NCBI GenBank assembly: GCA_024741835.1
Contig: JAENRP010000047.1
Location: 148,794-212,793, forward strand
Direction of reading: 5' to 3'
Length of the DNA: 64,000 nt
Source: Diplocarpon mali
Lineage: Eukaryota > Ascomycota > Leotiomycetes > Helotiales > Drepanopezizaceae
Both the position numbers and the translations under genes were made by a program. Position 1 is the stretch's first letter. Each line of letters begins with the position of its first letter. Below, piece by piece: positions 35,852-47,961 of the stretch. The notes beneath the pieces were generated by a model. It ran no database searches. It saw only the letters and a program-made list of their open reading frames with translations, and was not told where the DNA came from.

Positions 35852-38800
35852 CTATCCAGCCATACTAGCAATCTGCGTCTTGCCCATCCCATTCCCATCC
35901 TCCGGCGCCAGACTACCCTCGATTCGGCGCTTGGCCTCGGCTTTCTCGCTCTCGGTGATATCTTCGTCTTTCTTGCGCATGTCGGGCGTGTATTGGTTTT
36001 CGGTGGGGTGATGGCCGATGGACATACCAACGCGGAGCTGGGTAGTGTTAGCATTTAGCCCTCGTTATATTTTATACTTTATGTTGAGTGAGAATAAGCT
36101 AGAGACGTACCAGTGTCTCCAAAGCGCCATTGCTGTTATCCACTAAGTCGTCATCGAATTGCATCGCCCCCTCTTCAAACAGAACCAAAATCGTACTGCC
36201 TCCAAACTTGAAGTATCCCAATTCCTCGGCTCGCTTGACGTTCTCCCCAGCTTTGCGCGTGATGACTGTGCTTCCAACCATCATGGCCCCCACGCAAATG
36301 ACCATGACCCTTCCATGAGCCACCGAGTCAATCGGGATAACGATCCTGACATTCTCGCCGTACACATCGAGTGCAGAGCGGATGGCCATAGGGTTTACAG
36401 TGTAGTACTCGCCCTCGATAGTCTTGGGCGTACCCATCACTCCGTCGACAGGGATGTGGAAACGATGGTAGTCTTGAGGTGCGAGACGGAAGATACCTAG
36501 AGCGCCGTTCTTGTATCTTTCAGCATCTTGCGGGTAGGCAGCACCCAGGAGTCTCTGGATAGAGAATTCGCGGCCCTTGACCCAGATATTGGTGGCATCG
36601 TCCATGCGATTGAAGACTACAGAGCGAGAGTCTGCGGGGGAGACAATAATGCGTGGATTATCTGGAGCAGAGCAAGGACGAGCGCCGGGTTTGAGTTCGC
36701 GGTAGAAAAACTCGTTGAAGCTCTTGAATTTCTCAATCGGTAGCAAAACCTCCGTCATATCCAGCTGATGAAAGTTGATGAACTTCTGGATCTCGCTCGC
36801 TGATGCTGGGTCGTCATATTTGACACCCTGTTTGAAAGACAGTCCACGAAGAAGCTTGCGAACTGCGTATTTGTTAGCAACTGTCACGCTAGGTTTCTCA
36901 TCGAACATGTAAATAGTAATTGAACAATATTTGCCGAACGTACTTCTCTTCTTCTCCATATCTCTAGATTTTAGGCCCTTATATAGCAGTCGGATACCCA
37001 ATCTCACGTAGACACTCATGCGCTCCTCGTTGATCTGCCCGGTGATACGGTCCTGAACAAGAATGTTGGCAGAATTGGCACCGAGCTTGTAGCCGCCGTA
37101 TGAAATCTTGGTGATGACCTTAGAATACCACTTCCTCTGAGCTTGACTGGATGTCACGAAACCGGCCATGACAATGTTGTTGACCTGGCGCCAATCTTGA
37201 CTAGCGCAAGTAGCGATGTGAGTGATGATGTCGGCATCTGAGCGCTTGTTGAGACGAGGTTGATGGCAAATAGGACATTCTCTGATCTCGACGACATGCT
37301 CTTCGCCTTTATCGTTGAGGTCATCCCTGTCTAAGTACTCACCTTCCTCACCAGGAGTGGCAAGATCCTCGACACTCAACTGAGATGGAGTAGCAGCATT
37401 TTCCATATAGGACGGTGTAGAAGTTCCAGTGCCAGAAGCCGACGAAGCAGCTGGTGTCTGGCCTGCTGTCCCTCCAAGCTGTGTGGGAATATGGCTTTTC
37501 ACAGCAGCAGTATCTGGCATCAAATTTCGCATCTTGTCACCCATGGACGGCTTGGACTTTTCAATCAGCTGATCCTCCAAGCAGATAACTGCTTCATCAA
37601 AGCTAATCTCCGCATCAGCTTCGGCCTCTGTAGTTTCGGCATGAGGAAATCGCTGGAAGAACCCGTCGATCGTGGATTCCTTCAATGTAGACCCGAGGGT
37701 ATCAAGCATAGTGGTAAGCTCTACCTTGCTTATGCATCCGCTCTCATCTGTATCATATTGCCGCAGCATAGCTCTCCAAAACTGTTGTCGGAGAGCTGGA
37801 TATGGGACGTATTTAGCCTTGATGAAAAGCTGCGGACTGTGTTTCTCCTCCCATTTCTCGGCATTCTTGAGCTTCAACGGAATTGTGAATGAGTGAAGAT
37901 CAGGGTCCCCAGCTGAATCAAACCCATCGGTATCATCTACAGCATTTGGGGCTGGGACATTATCGCCAGGGGAAAGCCCAATGGCGACGCTGGGTGCAGC
38001 TTGAACGGAAGCTGGCAGTGGTGTGGTAGAGATAGCGCTGAGGTTGGCGGACGATAAATTGTTTCCTGATGTTCGTGGCTGCAGAGGAGGACGACTCGTC
38101 TTGTTCAAGCTTTGAGATGACGGAGAGCGGGAGAGTGGAAGCTTGAATCGTGAACGATTCGGCTGGGCTGGAAAAGCACTTGGGTCCGGAGGCTCCTTCA
38201 GCGAGTACAGCCCAGTCTCTGGATTTGCGTCTGGGGCCGTATCTGTGATATCTTTGAGCGGAAGGACGCTCGCCGCAATGAAGTCATTCCCAGATAGCTT
38301 ATCTCTATCCACAACCGTGAAAGAGAGCGAGTACGTCTGCTCATGCTTCAGAACATGGAAGATCATCTTCTCATTGAACACCGGATTCAAGTTGTGCCGA
38401 ATAACCCTCGTTCTATACGTCTTCTTGCCCAGCGAAGCAATAACAAATGGATCCATGTCGAACGAGGTCCTGGTCATGTTACGTTCTGGGGGCAGGTCTG
38501 TAATCTTCCCGATTTCTAGGAAGACGATACCAACCACCTCGCTGCCACCCGTGAACTCGTATCCACTTAACTGTTTCTTCTTTCTTAGCCCTTTCAACCG
38601 CAGCTTTTTACGTCTCTTCTCCGCGTTCTCAGGCTTTGTAGGGTCGTCCGTCTCATCACTCGGCTCCTCATCGTCGTCGTCGAGATAATCATCGTCGTCC
38701 CCAAGATCCGCACTCGTAGCACCCATCGGCATTCTAGTCGGCGTGCCCACGCTGTCCAAATCACTCCCACCCGTCAATGCCCTGAACTTATCCAAAATCT

Positions 38801-39512
38801 GTGCTGGGCTCGCAGACACATTGCTCGAGTCGAATAGCGTGAACTGGAGCTGCACCTCACCGCTCACATTGCTGCTCTTCTTGCCTCCAGGCCTCTTGCT
38901 AGACAGGGAGAACCACTGTGGCTCGATTTCCACCTTGTCATGTGTGAAGATATCCTCGAGTGCCAAGTCAAACTCGCCCAGGTAGTCTTTCCCAAACCGG
39001 TCTTTGTCCCAGCAGACGCAGTCGAGCAGGAGGGCATTGACACTGTTGATGGGCATCTGGATCGCGACGTTCCACTCAGGATTGAGGGTCTTGGGAACGG
39101 ATTGCGTGGCATTCTTCGAGTCGCCGAGCGTCACAACCAGATACTGTAGTGTTTCAGCCCGAGGTTCTGATGGGCGTGGACGAGAATACTCACTGGGTCT
39201 GAAGTGCCGCTCTTATCTTTGGCTGCGAGATTTCTAGCCTGCAGCAAAACATATCAATCAGCTTCCCTCCCTTCCCTCTCCATCTGCCAGCCTCTGCCGG
39301 TATCACAGCTGCCTCTGGGATAGAAGCCTTACTTTGAGCACCACCACCTTGAGCGTCAACCCGGTCACTTTTGTAGCCTCTGAACTTCCATCAGAGCCAG
39401 CTGTAGATCTCTTCGAAATCACTCCTGGATTCGGACTCGAGCTTCTGGAGTGATTCGTGCTGCCGCCACCGTTGAATGACTTGAGGCCTCTGGGCAATGA
39501 GATGCGGACCAT
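35852..39512 (-). CDS. psd2: Phosphatidylserine decarboxylase with two C2 domains (PSD2-type)
   Basis: Converts phosphatidylserine to phosphatidylethanolamine on endomembranes (type II enzyme). Four exons read leftward: 39512-39333, 39238-39194, 39143-36111 and 36037-35852, giving 1,147 residues. Layout: C2 domain 1 (about 52-180, TLKVVVLKARNLAAKDKSG), acidic Asp/Glu stretch (about 222-240), C2 domain 2 (about 277-393, RTSFDMDPFVIASLGKKTYR), EF-hand DTDESGCISKVE (about 539-550), a Cys2-His-Cys element (CPICHQ...HIATC, about 698-721) and the decarboxylase domain (about 880-1,086). Catalytic signatures: VSPADSR (Asp913), QDYHRFHIPVDG (His968/971) and FGGST (cleavage between Gly1057 and Ser1058, which becomes the pyruvoyl group). 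All key residues are present, so it should be active. The symbol follows the yeast PSD2 type. Confidence 0.95.
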
Positions 39513-40646
39513 GTTCGCAGGAAGGAAGCCGTCCCTGTAAAGTTGCACGAGTGGAGAATGGGAAGGGCCGTCGCCGAAGGTTCACCCACTCTAGACAAGA
39601 AACAGACAAGAGCCAGAGTGGATGTGCGAGACAAGGGAAAGGCTGGCTGTATGAACGTGAAATACTGCATATAGTGCTGCAGTGAGTTGCGATGCCGAGT
39701 GCCTTGGCAGGAGGATTACGGATTGGCCCAAGCACGCAGGCGAGTGCGGGGTTACCTATGTTTTGGTTTTGAGTCTGAGAGCGGATGCAACATCTTCTAT
39801 TCGATACCAGCATAGTAAGAGGCACCTCGAACCTCCACATATCATTACTGAACATCATTTAGCAAATCGTAACAATCCGTACGACAATTGGAATCCTCTG
39901 TCTGGTCTTGACGCAGAATGGGATAGCACAGCCACATCCTTTCCGCTCCTGTGCTGTGCTGTGGCAGTACGTTGTCGCACAGCAAGCCGACAGGTGTGCC
40001 GTGTTACAGTACGAAGCATGCAAGCAAATGATTGCTGACTCAAAGATTCGCCCAGCTCTTCGGCCTTTCTGCTCGCACCAAGTGCCCATGGGGCAAGCCA
40101 GTTGGATGGCTTGCGACGACAAGAGTACGAGGTAAGGAGTTGTATGGCCGGGCGTTGCCAGTAGGCACCGAGGGGTAATACTAGGTTGCTTGGCTTATGG
40201 CTATGCTTTTCATTATAAGCGATTATGATATCTGCTTCAAATTTCTCGTACAGTCTCTCTCTAAAAATTCCTGGATTCGATAACTTTCCAGATATTCCTG
40301 GAAACAGGGACTCATTTGAACATGGGCTTACAAGGGCCGTGTTAATGCTATGAGATGGCACAGTTTCTGTTCAAGTAATTCATCCAGGGCATTGGAAACG
40401 AGACATAATTTCGCGCAGAGGAAAGCTTGACGTCTGTTACTCCATGTCGTCAAGGTTTATCTTATTTCCATCTATCTGTATCAAGAAGTCATTTTGTCTC
40501 CTCTGTAATGGAGACTCCCAGTATACATTGCTCAGTTCTGTATTCCACGACCCATTTGCAGACATGAAAACGCCAGATAATGCCGCCTCCCACCCCAATC
40601 GCCGTTCTCACAAGGAATCGAGATCCGAGAACAAAAGACAGCAGTC
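39513..40646. other. Intergenic between decarboxylase and HAD phosphatase genes
   Basis: Promoter side of the decarboxylase gene and 3' side of the phosphatase gene, both on the minus strand. A possible splice acceptor (TTTACAG) lies about 25 bp before the decarboxylase ATG, hinting at a 5'-UTR intron. No other feature is supported. Confidence 0.5.
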
Positions 40647-41758
40647 TCAAGCAGTAACCTCCTCTGCAATCCCCGCCTGTGGAGTATAATCCGAAAACGC
40701 ATCCGGCCACAAGAACATCTTCTCCTCCTTGCTCGGCGTCGCGGCAATATACTTCGGGATCGCCTTGCTACTGCTGACTCTCCTCCACATGTTGGCCCTA
40801 GGGTTGAATCTCGCCGGCTTACCCATACCCGCGGTCTTACGCTGATCTTCTTCCATGATCGCCGCGATCTCCTTTTGGATATCGGCAAATGTATCGAACC
40901 CCAGGTACGGAATGCGGTTCTCGACACAGTATTCCTCGAGTCTGAGTCCACGGCGGGCAAAGAGCACATCAGCTTCACGCGCAGCGGGCAAGTCGGACAC
41001 GCCATCACCGATAAAGACGATAAGCGGGATTGTGCCATCGTCCGCTTCGAGATTGGCCTGCTCGCGAGCTTCGGTAATAGACAAAGCCTTGTCATGGCCA
41101 AGCTCAGTGTCATGCCTCCAAATCGGCTTCCACTGACTTCCGTCCTCCTTGATCTCGGCATCATTGGCTACGATATCAATGTGTGCCGCCTGTTCCTCGC
41201 CAAGGAACTCGTCGAGCACGCGGCGGAGAATTGGCTTCAGACCGGCGGAAATGACATTGAAGGGAATGGAGTTTGCCACACAGAAGTCGTGGAAAGCGCG
41301 AAAATCAGGGTCGATTTCGAGTGTGTCTTTCATGACGAGGAAACCGTCATCGAAGGGTACGTTGAGGGATCCCCACATCTCTTCAGAGACTTCGCGGAAG
41401 GACCGCTCACCCGAGTGGATTTGCGAGTCGAGAAGTGCGCGGTGTTTTGAACCGCATCCGTGGGCGTCGAAGAGAATATGGCCAGTATCTTGCATGAAGA
41501 TTGTGCCATCAAAGTCTATGAGGATGTGTCAAAATGCCGCACTGAAGAAACTCCAATGGGATTTGGAGGGGTACTACTGAAGGAGGCATCGAGGCAATAG
41601 CGGGTGATCAACAAATCAAGCGAAGACATACCTGAGAAGCAGATGATTTTCCTCTTCTTGTTTACCATATCGGTCTCCCGTTGAGGCATCATGCTCGGTC
41701 GAGGAACAGCCAAGTCCTTGACCCCAGGGGCTGCAGGAGGAGAAGTTGCAGCAGGCAT
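40647..41758 (-). CDS. HAD-superfamily phosphatase (phosphoserine phosphatase-like)
   Basis: Soluble Mg-dependent phosphomonoesterase fold. Two exons read leftward, 41758-41632 and 41515-40647, with a 116-nt intron that splits the first Asp codon of the active site; the product has 331 residues. Motif I is DFDGT (43-47), with the nucleophile Asp43 and the acid Asp45. Motif II Ser is in FNVISAGLKPIL (about 129-139). A Lys-bearing region follows (HDKALS), and motif IV is IGDGVSDLPAAREADVLFARR-like (about 211-230) with the metal-binding Asp. The cap is small and helical. It resembles the phosphoserine phosphatase/MtnX-like group and yeast YNL010W; the substrate is not determined by sequence. The C-terminal 60 residues are an added tail. 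Confidence 0.9.
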
Positions 41759-43190
41759 CTTGATATATGTACGATGGCAGCTTTATTCTTGGGCCAAAAG
41801 AGACAAAGAGAGAAGAGTGGATGAGCCGGGTGTTAAGACGCTTTAGTAGATACGCGTAGACCAGTTTGACGCTTGTGAATCATGGGTTTCGAGGTTGTGA
41901 GAGAGGAGCGAAGATAATGGAGAGGAAAAGGGCTCTTCTTATCCTAGTCCTTACTTTCCCTTACCCGAACCTGTTTGACGTGACCCATGGACCGGAAACG
42001 TTCTCGAGCCTGCAGCGTACGGCAGGGCGTTCTCACGATGATAACGAGCAGTAGTACCGACGCTTCTTCTCTAGCTCCCTCATGCAGCAACACCCAGGAG
42101 GCGGCAAGACTGGGCTCACGATCGAATTCTCCACGCCCCCCTCGATCAATGGATAAAGCGCATTGCGGCAGATGTCAGTGGCGATCGATCTGGCTCGCCG
42201 GTAATGCTCTAGCCATCGACTAGCTAGAGGCCTGGCATTCCGAGTGCTCTCTCGGGTTCTGTTTGGTCGAGAAATTTGTTTGGAGAGGAAACACTTTGAC
42301 TGCACTAAGTCGCTTAGGGGGTTGTCTAGAGCAACATGACCTCCCTACTAAGACCAATCGAAGCCAATGTAGGTGCTACTAGCCTGAGGTATTATCAGCT
42401 ACCTATAACCTGAGGCACTAAGGCACCTACTCAACCGAGAGATACCTTGACATGTGCTGCTCCGCTTTACTGTGCTCGTAGCAGGCCAGGGATGGAGGGG
42501 CAGTGCAAGCAAGTAAGCGACCAGAGTCAGGGGCCGCTGCATCGTGAGAAGTGACAAAGAAATGATCGTGAAGTGTCAAACTTGGTCGTCAGCATGCCGA
42601 AGAACCCGCTCAATGGGGCGTGAGAACAAAAATCGAGGAAAGGAGAATATCTTCGTGATGTCACTTGCCATGTATCATGTGTGTCTCTCGGATAAGTCCC
42701 CGAGAGAGAGAGTCAGTCAGTCGCCTTGCCAACGCGTATTGCCGGGTTCACTGACAAAATGCGCACGCAACACTAGCTGTCGAGTCAGATCGCTGTTAGA
42801 CGTCAAGAGATCATCATCGTAGGAGCGCGTCAGTTTGTCGGTGTGAGTTCGTTTGCCGAAGCCTCTGCCTGAACTTCCGTGAGGAGCGTCAGATGCAAGA
42901 GTCCCGCAGCAGCAGAAATCTGTTATCTATGCCCTCTGCGCGAGTCTCCTGAAAACGCATAGTCCAGGGTCCTTCTGAGGATGCTGCGACGTTGGTCGAT
43001 GATTTGGTGATGTCAACATGCATCTGGAGGCTTTCCCCTCTCCGGAGCTTTTGCTCAATGCGAGTACAGCATCGGAGAGCCGCTTAAATTGGAATTTAGA
43101 CCCTCAAGCGCTACTATCACTTTGATAAGCTTTGTAAAGTGCTTTTACTGTCCTGATTTTCGCACAAAATACAGATTATAACAGCATAGG
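41759..43190. other. Intergenic region
   Basis: Promoter side of the phosphatase gene, followed by about 1 kb with short frames only. No repeat or RNA gene recognised. Confidence 0.5.
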
Positions 43191-43191
43191 G

Positions 43192-43810
43192 GCTATGACA
43201 TGCGCTTCCGATGGTGAGGTATCTGTGCCAGCAATTATCTCGAGAATAATGCTATTCGCGATCGCATCTGCATCTTCGGGATCCTCCACCAAAGGTTGCT
43301 GGAGCGCTGCCTCTAATTCTTTTGAAAGCCCCTGGTGCATCTATGCAATAGCTTGTAGTACTAGCTTTGTATTCAAGTTTTTGAGGCAGCCTTGGCAAGT
43401 TCCTCGGAGACATTGAAATGCAGTGGTGCCAGCGGGGATCCATCACAGGAGACAGATCCAACTTGCAGCTCGTAAGCCAACCCACGAACTCCTGAAGTTT
43501 ATCAGAGACTGTCCTAAGCTTATCTTTCCGCGGCTTGAACTTCTTTGACGGCCAGATCTGTGCGGTTTTGTTCATGGTCACGGTGACTAGACGACAATGA
43601 GAGCGATTGCTTCGACCGCAATATGGTTAGGCACAAGCCTTCCAAACATGCCTTAGCGAAACTTGAATTTCATTTGATTTTGAGAAAACAGAGCAAATTC
43701 CTCTTCGCTCTTTGCGGACGCTTGCAATACTGTTTCGGCGAAATTTTGTACCGTAGCACAATCCCCAGCCCCGCTGGCCGATTTCTCAGCAGCCTTGAGA
43801 GCCTTGACCT
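43192..43810 (-). pseudogene. Decayed coding region, unknown family (1)
   Basis: Minus-strand protein traces in shifting frames. Near 43,670-43,805 it reads LKAAEKSASGAGDCATVQNF and QASAKSEEEFALFSQNQMKF. Near 43,195-43,400 it reads LKNLNTKLVLQAIA, a TAG, then GLSKELEAALQQPLVEDPED and AIANSIILEIIAGTDTSPS. The TAG stands where CAG (Gln) would fit. No single frame spans it, so it is dead or its introns escape me. Helical and Glu/Gln-rich; the family is not recognised. Confidence 0.4.
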
Positions 43811-44424
43811 GCCCTCAAATCCAATACTGGGCTTTGCTAGAGCACCCACAGCTAGCAGCTCGAGTCATTGCTGACCCTTCGCATCTGCTACGACATCTTG
43901 GGCTTGTCGGGGGCGATTGGGGCGCGGATAGAAACAATGGGAGCGAACAGTTTATTTTCAACGGAGAGACCAGCGGCGTGACTTCTTGAAATTTACCTAA
44001 CTGGAGGTTCTCGTGCAAGCTGAGCATCTCGCCTTCTGCAGAGAAAGGGATCCGTGGTGAATTGGAATGACATCTGTGGGTGCAAGGAGAAGCTACATAC
44101 CTAGGTACGTCTACAAATCAGGCAGCAGATGTATTTGAGAGGAGTGGATTTAGTAAGACGGGTGGGCTTAGCGGGACAGGGGGCGGACCGAGCTAGTACT
44201 TCTCGAGTCTACCTTCACTCATTTCACCATTATATGTTCAACCGCTACCGCTCAAAGCCCTAATTCATGTCACGAATTATCTAGCTTCAACAAGTCGAGA
44301 TCTATTCCACAGGAATCGCAAGGACTCCCAATTTTCTCCCCGCCTAGCCTTCGGGACATTCCCTTCATCGCGCCACTATGGTCCCAAGAATCCGTTTCCT
44401 CCATGTCTGGCCTGTTCCACTAGC

Positions 44425-44985
44425 CCGAATCAACAATTTCGGAGTAATCGATGTATAACTCTATCCTCACATCTTCCCAGTACTCCCGAATAATCTCTCG
44501 CGTTCTGTGCTTCAAGAGATCATTATATTCGGGATGTTGTTGCACATCATGTTAGGGCTGCTGGAAAATAAGTTTTTCATACCATTCCCTGTATTCGACC
44601 TCGCTGCCTTTGATACGGCTATCAATAGTTCTCTCCCATGGTAAACTGACGACGTCTCTCAAGCTGCACGTCAAAGGCCTCGGCTATCTTGACATGGTTA
44701 TTATCCCAAATGATATTATCAGCGGTTGAGCTTTGCCACTCATACTACCGCAAGCGTCATCTGAAGGTATTTCCAACATCGTCTACCGTCAGTGTTGTTG
44801 CTTCTCTTTCTACTGAAATTCGCTTGGAAAAGAGCAATTAGTAGCAGTGTTTCTCTATCAGCATATGAGACCCCTTGGTACAGGGAGAAAATCTCGGCAT
44901 GGTGCTGGTCTGCGATCTTGGGGTTAAATGCTTGGAGTTTTGGACTTAGATCACAGTTGAGTTCTAGTTTTGCAGCGAGCAAGTT
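44425..44985 (-). pseudogene. Decayed coding region, unknown family (2)
   Basis: Three successive minus-strand stretches look like one protein in different frames: LELNCDLSPKLQAFNPKIAD with LFQANFSRKRS (44,740-44,980), then NHVKIAEAFDVQLERRRQF (about 44,640-44,720), then GSEVEYREWYEKLIFQQP and, after a TAA, REIIREYWEDVRIELYIDYS (44,425-44,610). Breaks: at least one frameshift on each side of 44,700 and one stop. Rich in aromatic and charged residues; the family is not recognised. It lies upstream of, and divergent from, the kinase gene. Confidence 0.4.
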
Positions 44986-45249
44986 TTTCTATCTTTCTTT
45001 GCACGAGGAAAGCAATGTGAAATTCTTGTTACTCACTATGGTTTACAACTAAGTCGGAGACCACATTATTCACAGCGCATGAATCACACCCCTGGACATC
45101 AATCACAGCGCTCCTTCGTGGTTATATATACAATTGTGCTAATCTGCTTTCTTTCTTTCTTTCTCATCTCACATTATCAAGCTCTCACACATTAGAATCT
45201 CAAACGCTCAACGCAGTACTACCATTCACCTCTCCTACTAGCAAACAAG

Positions 45250-47061
45250 ATGGTCAACTTAGCAGTATTAGCGAGACTTAAGGACGAGCTAACGTCGATA
45301 TATCCAGAACTTTATTCTCTACCAGAAGGATGGGGGTGGACAGTTAACATCAGAACTGATCAAGTTGTCTTTTTTCACATGGTCAAGAAACAGATCGTAA
45401 CAACCCATCCTAAACACGGTGAGTTACCAAAGCCGTGGGTATTCAGGGCTTTTGCAGATGATGACGGACATATCACTCTGAGATACTTCAACTACAGCAC
45501 CAAGGCCAAAATGCGCCAAGACCCCCGATACACCCTTGACACCATCAGAACCATCCAGAATGAAGCTTTGGGTGTAGAAGGATTGGAGATTACTGCAAAT
45601 CTCAAAAGATCTATTCCTCATAGTTCTTATAATAACTACATTCGCCAGAAAATCGGCTCAAAAAACATCCGCTCCAAGTAGTAAGTGCTGCAGAGCTTTT
45701 CTTTCGATCCGATCCCCGGATCTTCGTGACCGGGTACTTGCTGACCTACTTCGAGCGAGATCATGCACATCATCGATAAGGGAGATGGGACACTTGGTGC
45801 CATGAATGATGGTGTATTTGTGGTGAGAATCAAGGGGCATAGTCGTTTGAGCGTAGAAAAGAGGTCAGCTTTGGTTTGGAAAGGCGTTCCCACCCTCTGC
45901 TAACCATCGTGAAGACTCAAGAATATGGGCTTGAAAACGGGCCGGAAAGAAATGGAGATACTTCGTCGCCTCAAACATGGATCGATATCCTTCTACACGG
46001 CCGCTTTCATCGACCTAAAACAAGGCGTAGGATCCATCTACGTGGAGTTCTGCGATCGAGGCTCACTGGAGGAGATGTGCAGAGAATACGCGAAGCGTCG
46101 CATCGCTTGTCAAACAGCCAACAAGAACGAAATACCTTCTGTGCCGGAAGCTTTCATCTGGCACGCACTCATCGGGCTTACAGCCGCAATAGCATACCTT
46201 GCTACAGGGCGCGGAGACTTCCACACTGCCACCGATATGAAGGACACCAAAAGGCTGGCTGGCTGGCAGCCCATTCTGCATCGAGATATCAAACCGGATA
46301 ATATCTTGATCCGGTCACGAGACACTTTGGGGAGCAAAAAATACCCCTATCTCGTCCTGGCCGACTTTGGCCTGGCAACCGAGGACGTCCCCCCATATCA
46401 CGAATTAGCAGACGAATCCGTGCGAGTCCGCAGCAAATGTGTAAGTGAACCTCGACTTGTCAATGTCACGAAATCCAGCCCCGAGAATATCGTTGCCATA
46501 CCAGCATCCTAGCAGGTGGCAATCTCGCAAAGTCTTATGCTAAACCCGTTGTAGGGAACTTCATCCTGGTTCGCTCCAGAACTGTGCTATAACCCCTATC
46601 CACGATCCGGAACCCAAGAGACCACACGCTTCCCAGCGTCCTTCAGCCACAGCGAGAAGTCAGACCTATGGGCTATCGGTGCGTGCATCTTCAGCCTCGC
46701 AGAGTGCGAGTTTTACTCCTTGGTCCACAGCCGTCCTCGGATGAGAATAATCCAGCCACTGGCGCACCTCACCTCGGAAGGCAAGCCTCGGAGCGTTGAC
46801 GCCGAGGCCTGGATCGCAGGCACGGCGTCCCACATCAACCCGCTCCAGATACGGAGCGAGTACACTCCTCAGCTCCAAGCAGCGATCAAAGCCGTCACCA
46901 GGCTCAACCCGGCGGAAAGGCCCACCGGCGCCCAGGCTGTCCTCCAATGCCGTCAGTTGATGGCGAAGACGGGTATGACACACGCCAACGCCGTGGCGAT
47001 GCCGTCTTGGTCTATGCGGCTGCACGACTACCACTCCAACCCTCCCCGACCGGCTGAATAG
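45250..47061 (+). CDS. Protein kinase with two N-terminal WW-like repeats
   Basis: Ser/Thr-type protein kinase fused to a WW-like module. Four exons, 45250-45680, 45756-45863, 45915-46440 and 46555-47061, with introns of 75, 51 and 114 nt (523 residues). Residues about 23-60 (LPEGWGWTVNIRTDQVVFF) and 58-100 (LPKPWVFRAF...YFNYSTKAKMRQDPRY) resemble tandem WW domains, which bind Pro-rich peptides. The kinase domain starts near 144: glycine loop KGDGTLGAMNDGVF, Lys179 in VEKR, catalytic loop ILHRDIKPDNILI (Asp304), LADFGLA (Asp330), GTSSWFAPEL (APE 362-364) and KSDLWAIGACIFSLAE. All catalytic residues are present. The donor of intron 2 (GTCAGC) is weak. The target is unknown. Confidence 0.85.
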
Positions 47062-47961
47062 AACACAGACCTTTAGAACTGTGGCTACACTACTCTTTGG
47101 ACGCGAACTGGCGAATGCTGGACTGCGCATAGTTCACCTGCTTCGATGGCCTGGCTTCGAGATGCTAGGCTACGCCCATGCACTGCTCAGCTTACGGTCA
47201 TAACTTACCCGGCCCTTCACATCTTGGAAACGTGCTTGGTGCGTCTCGCTCGTACAATCACAGGGAAGATGATATTGGACCCCTGATACAGGAAGTGCAC
47301 ATAGTGTGCAAGCGATGAGATAGCCACAAGCCGGTTTCTACCCCTACGTCCCGTATTTAACTCTCGTTATCCTTACAGTCTATTCAGCCCGTAGCTTCAG
47401 AATTCCATAAGAATCTTGCGGTATCCTGTTTGGCGAACCGACTAGGTCAGTACCTGCCCGAGAATTTGCGCGTCAGATTCCGCTGGTGCCTGACACCCAA
47501 CGGTTAGCACAAATGCTCAGTCTTGTCGTTGGTGAAATTGTTAAACGACAGCTAGCTTGGCAGGGTTATGTTTTCTTTTTTCCCTCTTTTTCTTGCCTCA
47601 AGCACCATATGTTGCACTATCCTAAACACCTGATCAGTGCAGCTTGGGATATTGACAGCTCTAAAGGCTGAGATACCACCAGATGGCAATTCCAGACGTG
47701 TCGTGGTTTCCAATCGCTCAGCGAGGCACTGGTGATGTTCATGGAGATTATGAGTAGTCCCGGGGTAGTTGCAAGTTACATGGAGAGTTGGAGACTTCGG
47801 TAACCTCTTTCGGCATACCAAAAATGGAACAAGACCCATCGTGTTCCGCGTCGGCTACACGTTCGTGAGAATCTGCTACTATTCTACTGCAGCACACGCA
47901 ACGTGACAAACTCAAGGGGGGTCATTCCATAACTCTAGACCCCCTGCCCAAAAGAACATCA
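47062..47961. other. Intergenic between kinase gene and ATPase pseudogene
   Basis: Tail-to-tail spacer between a plus-strand kinase and a minus-strand pseudogene. Short frames only; nothing else recognised. Confidence 0.5.

Noticed and set aside
38143..38688. 181-residue plus-strand frame
   Set aside because: Antisense shadow of the C2-2 region of the decarboxylase gene.
40875..41450. 191-residue plus-strand frame
   Set aside because: Antisense shadow of the HAD phosphatase; no domain of its own.
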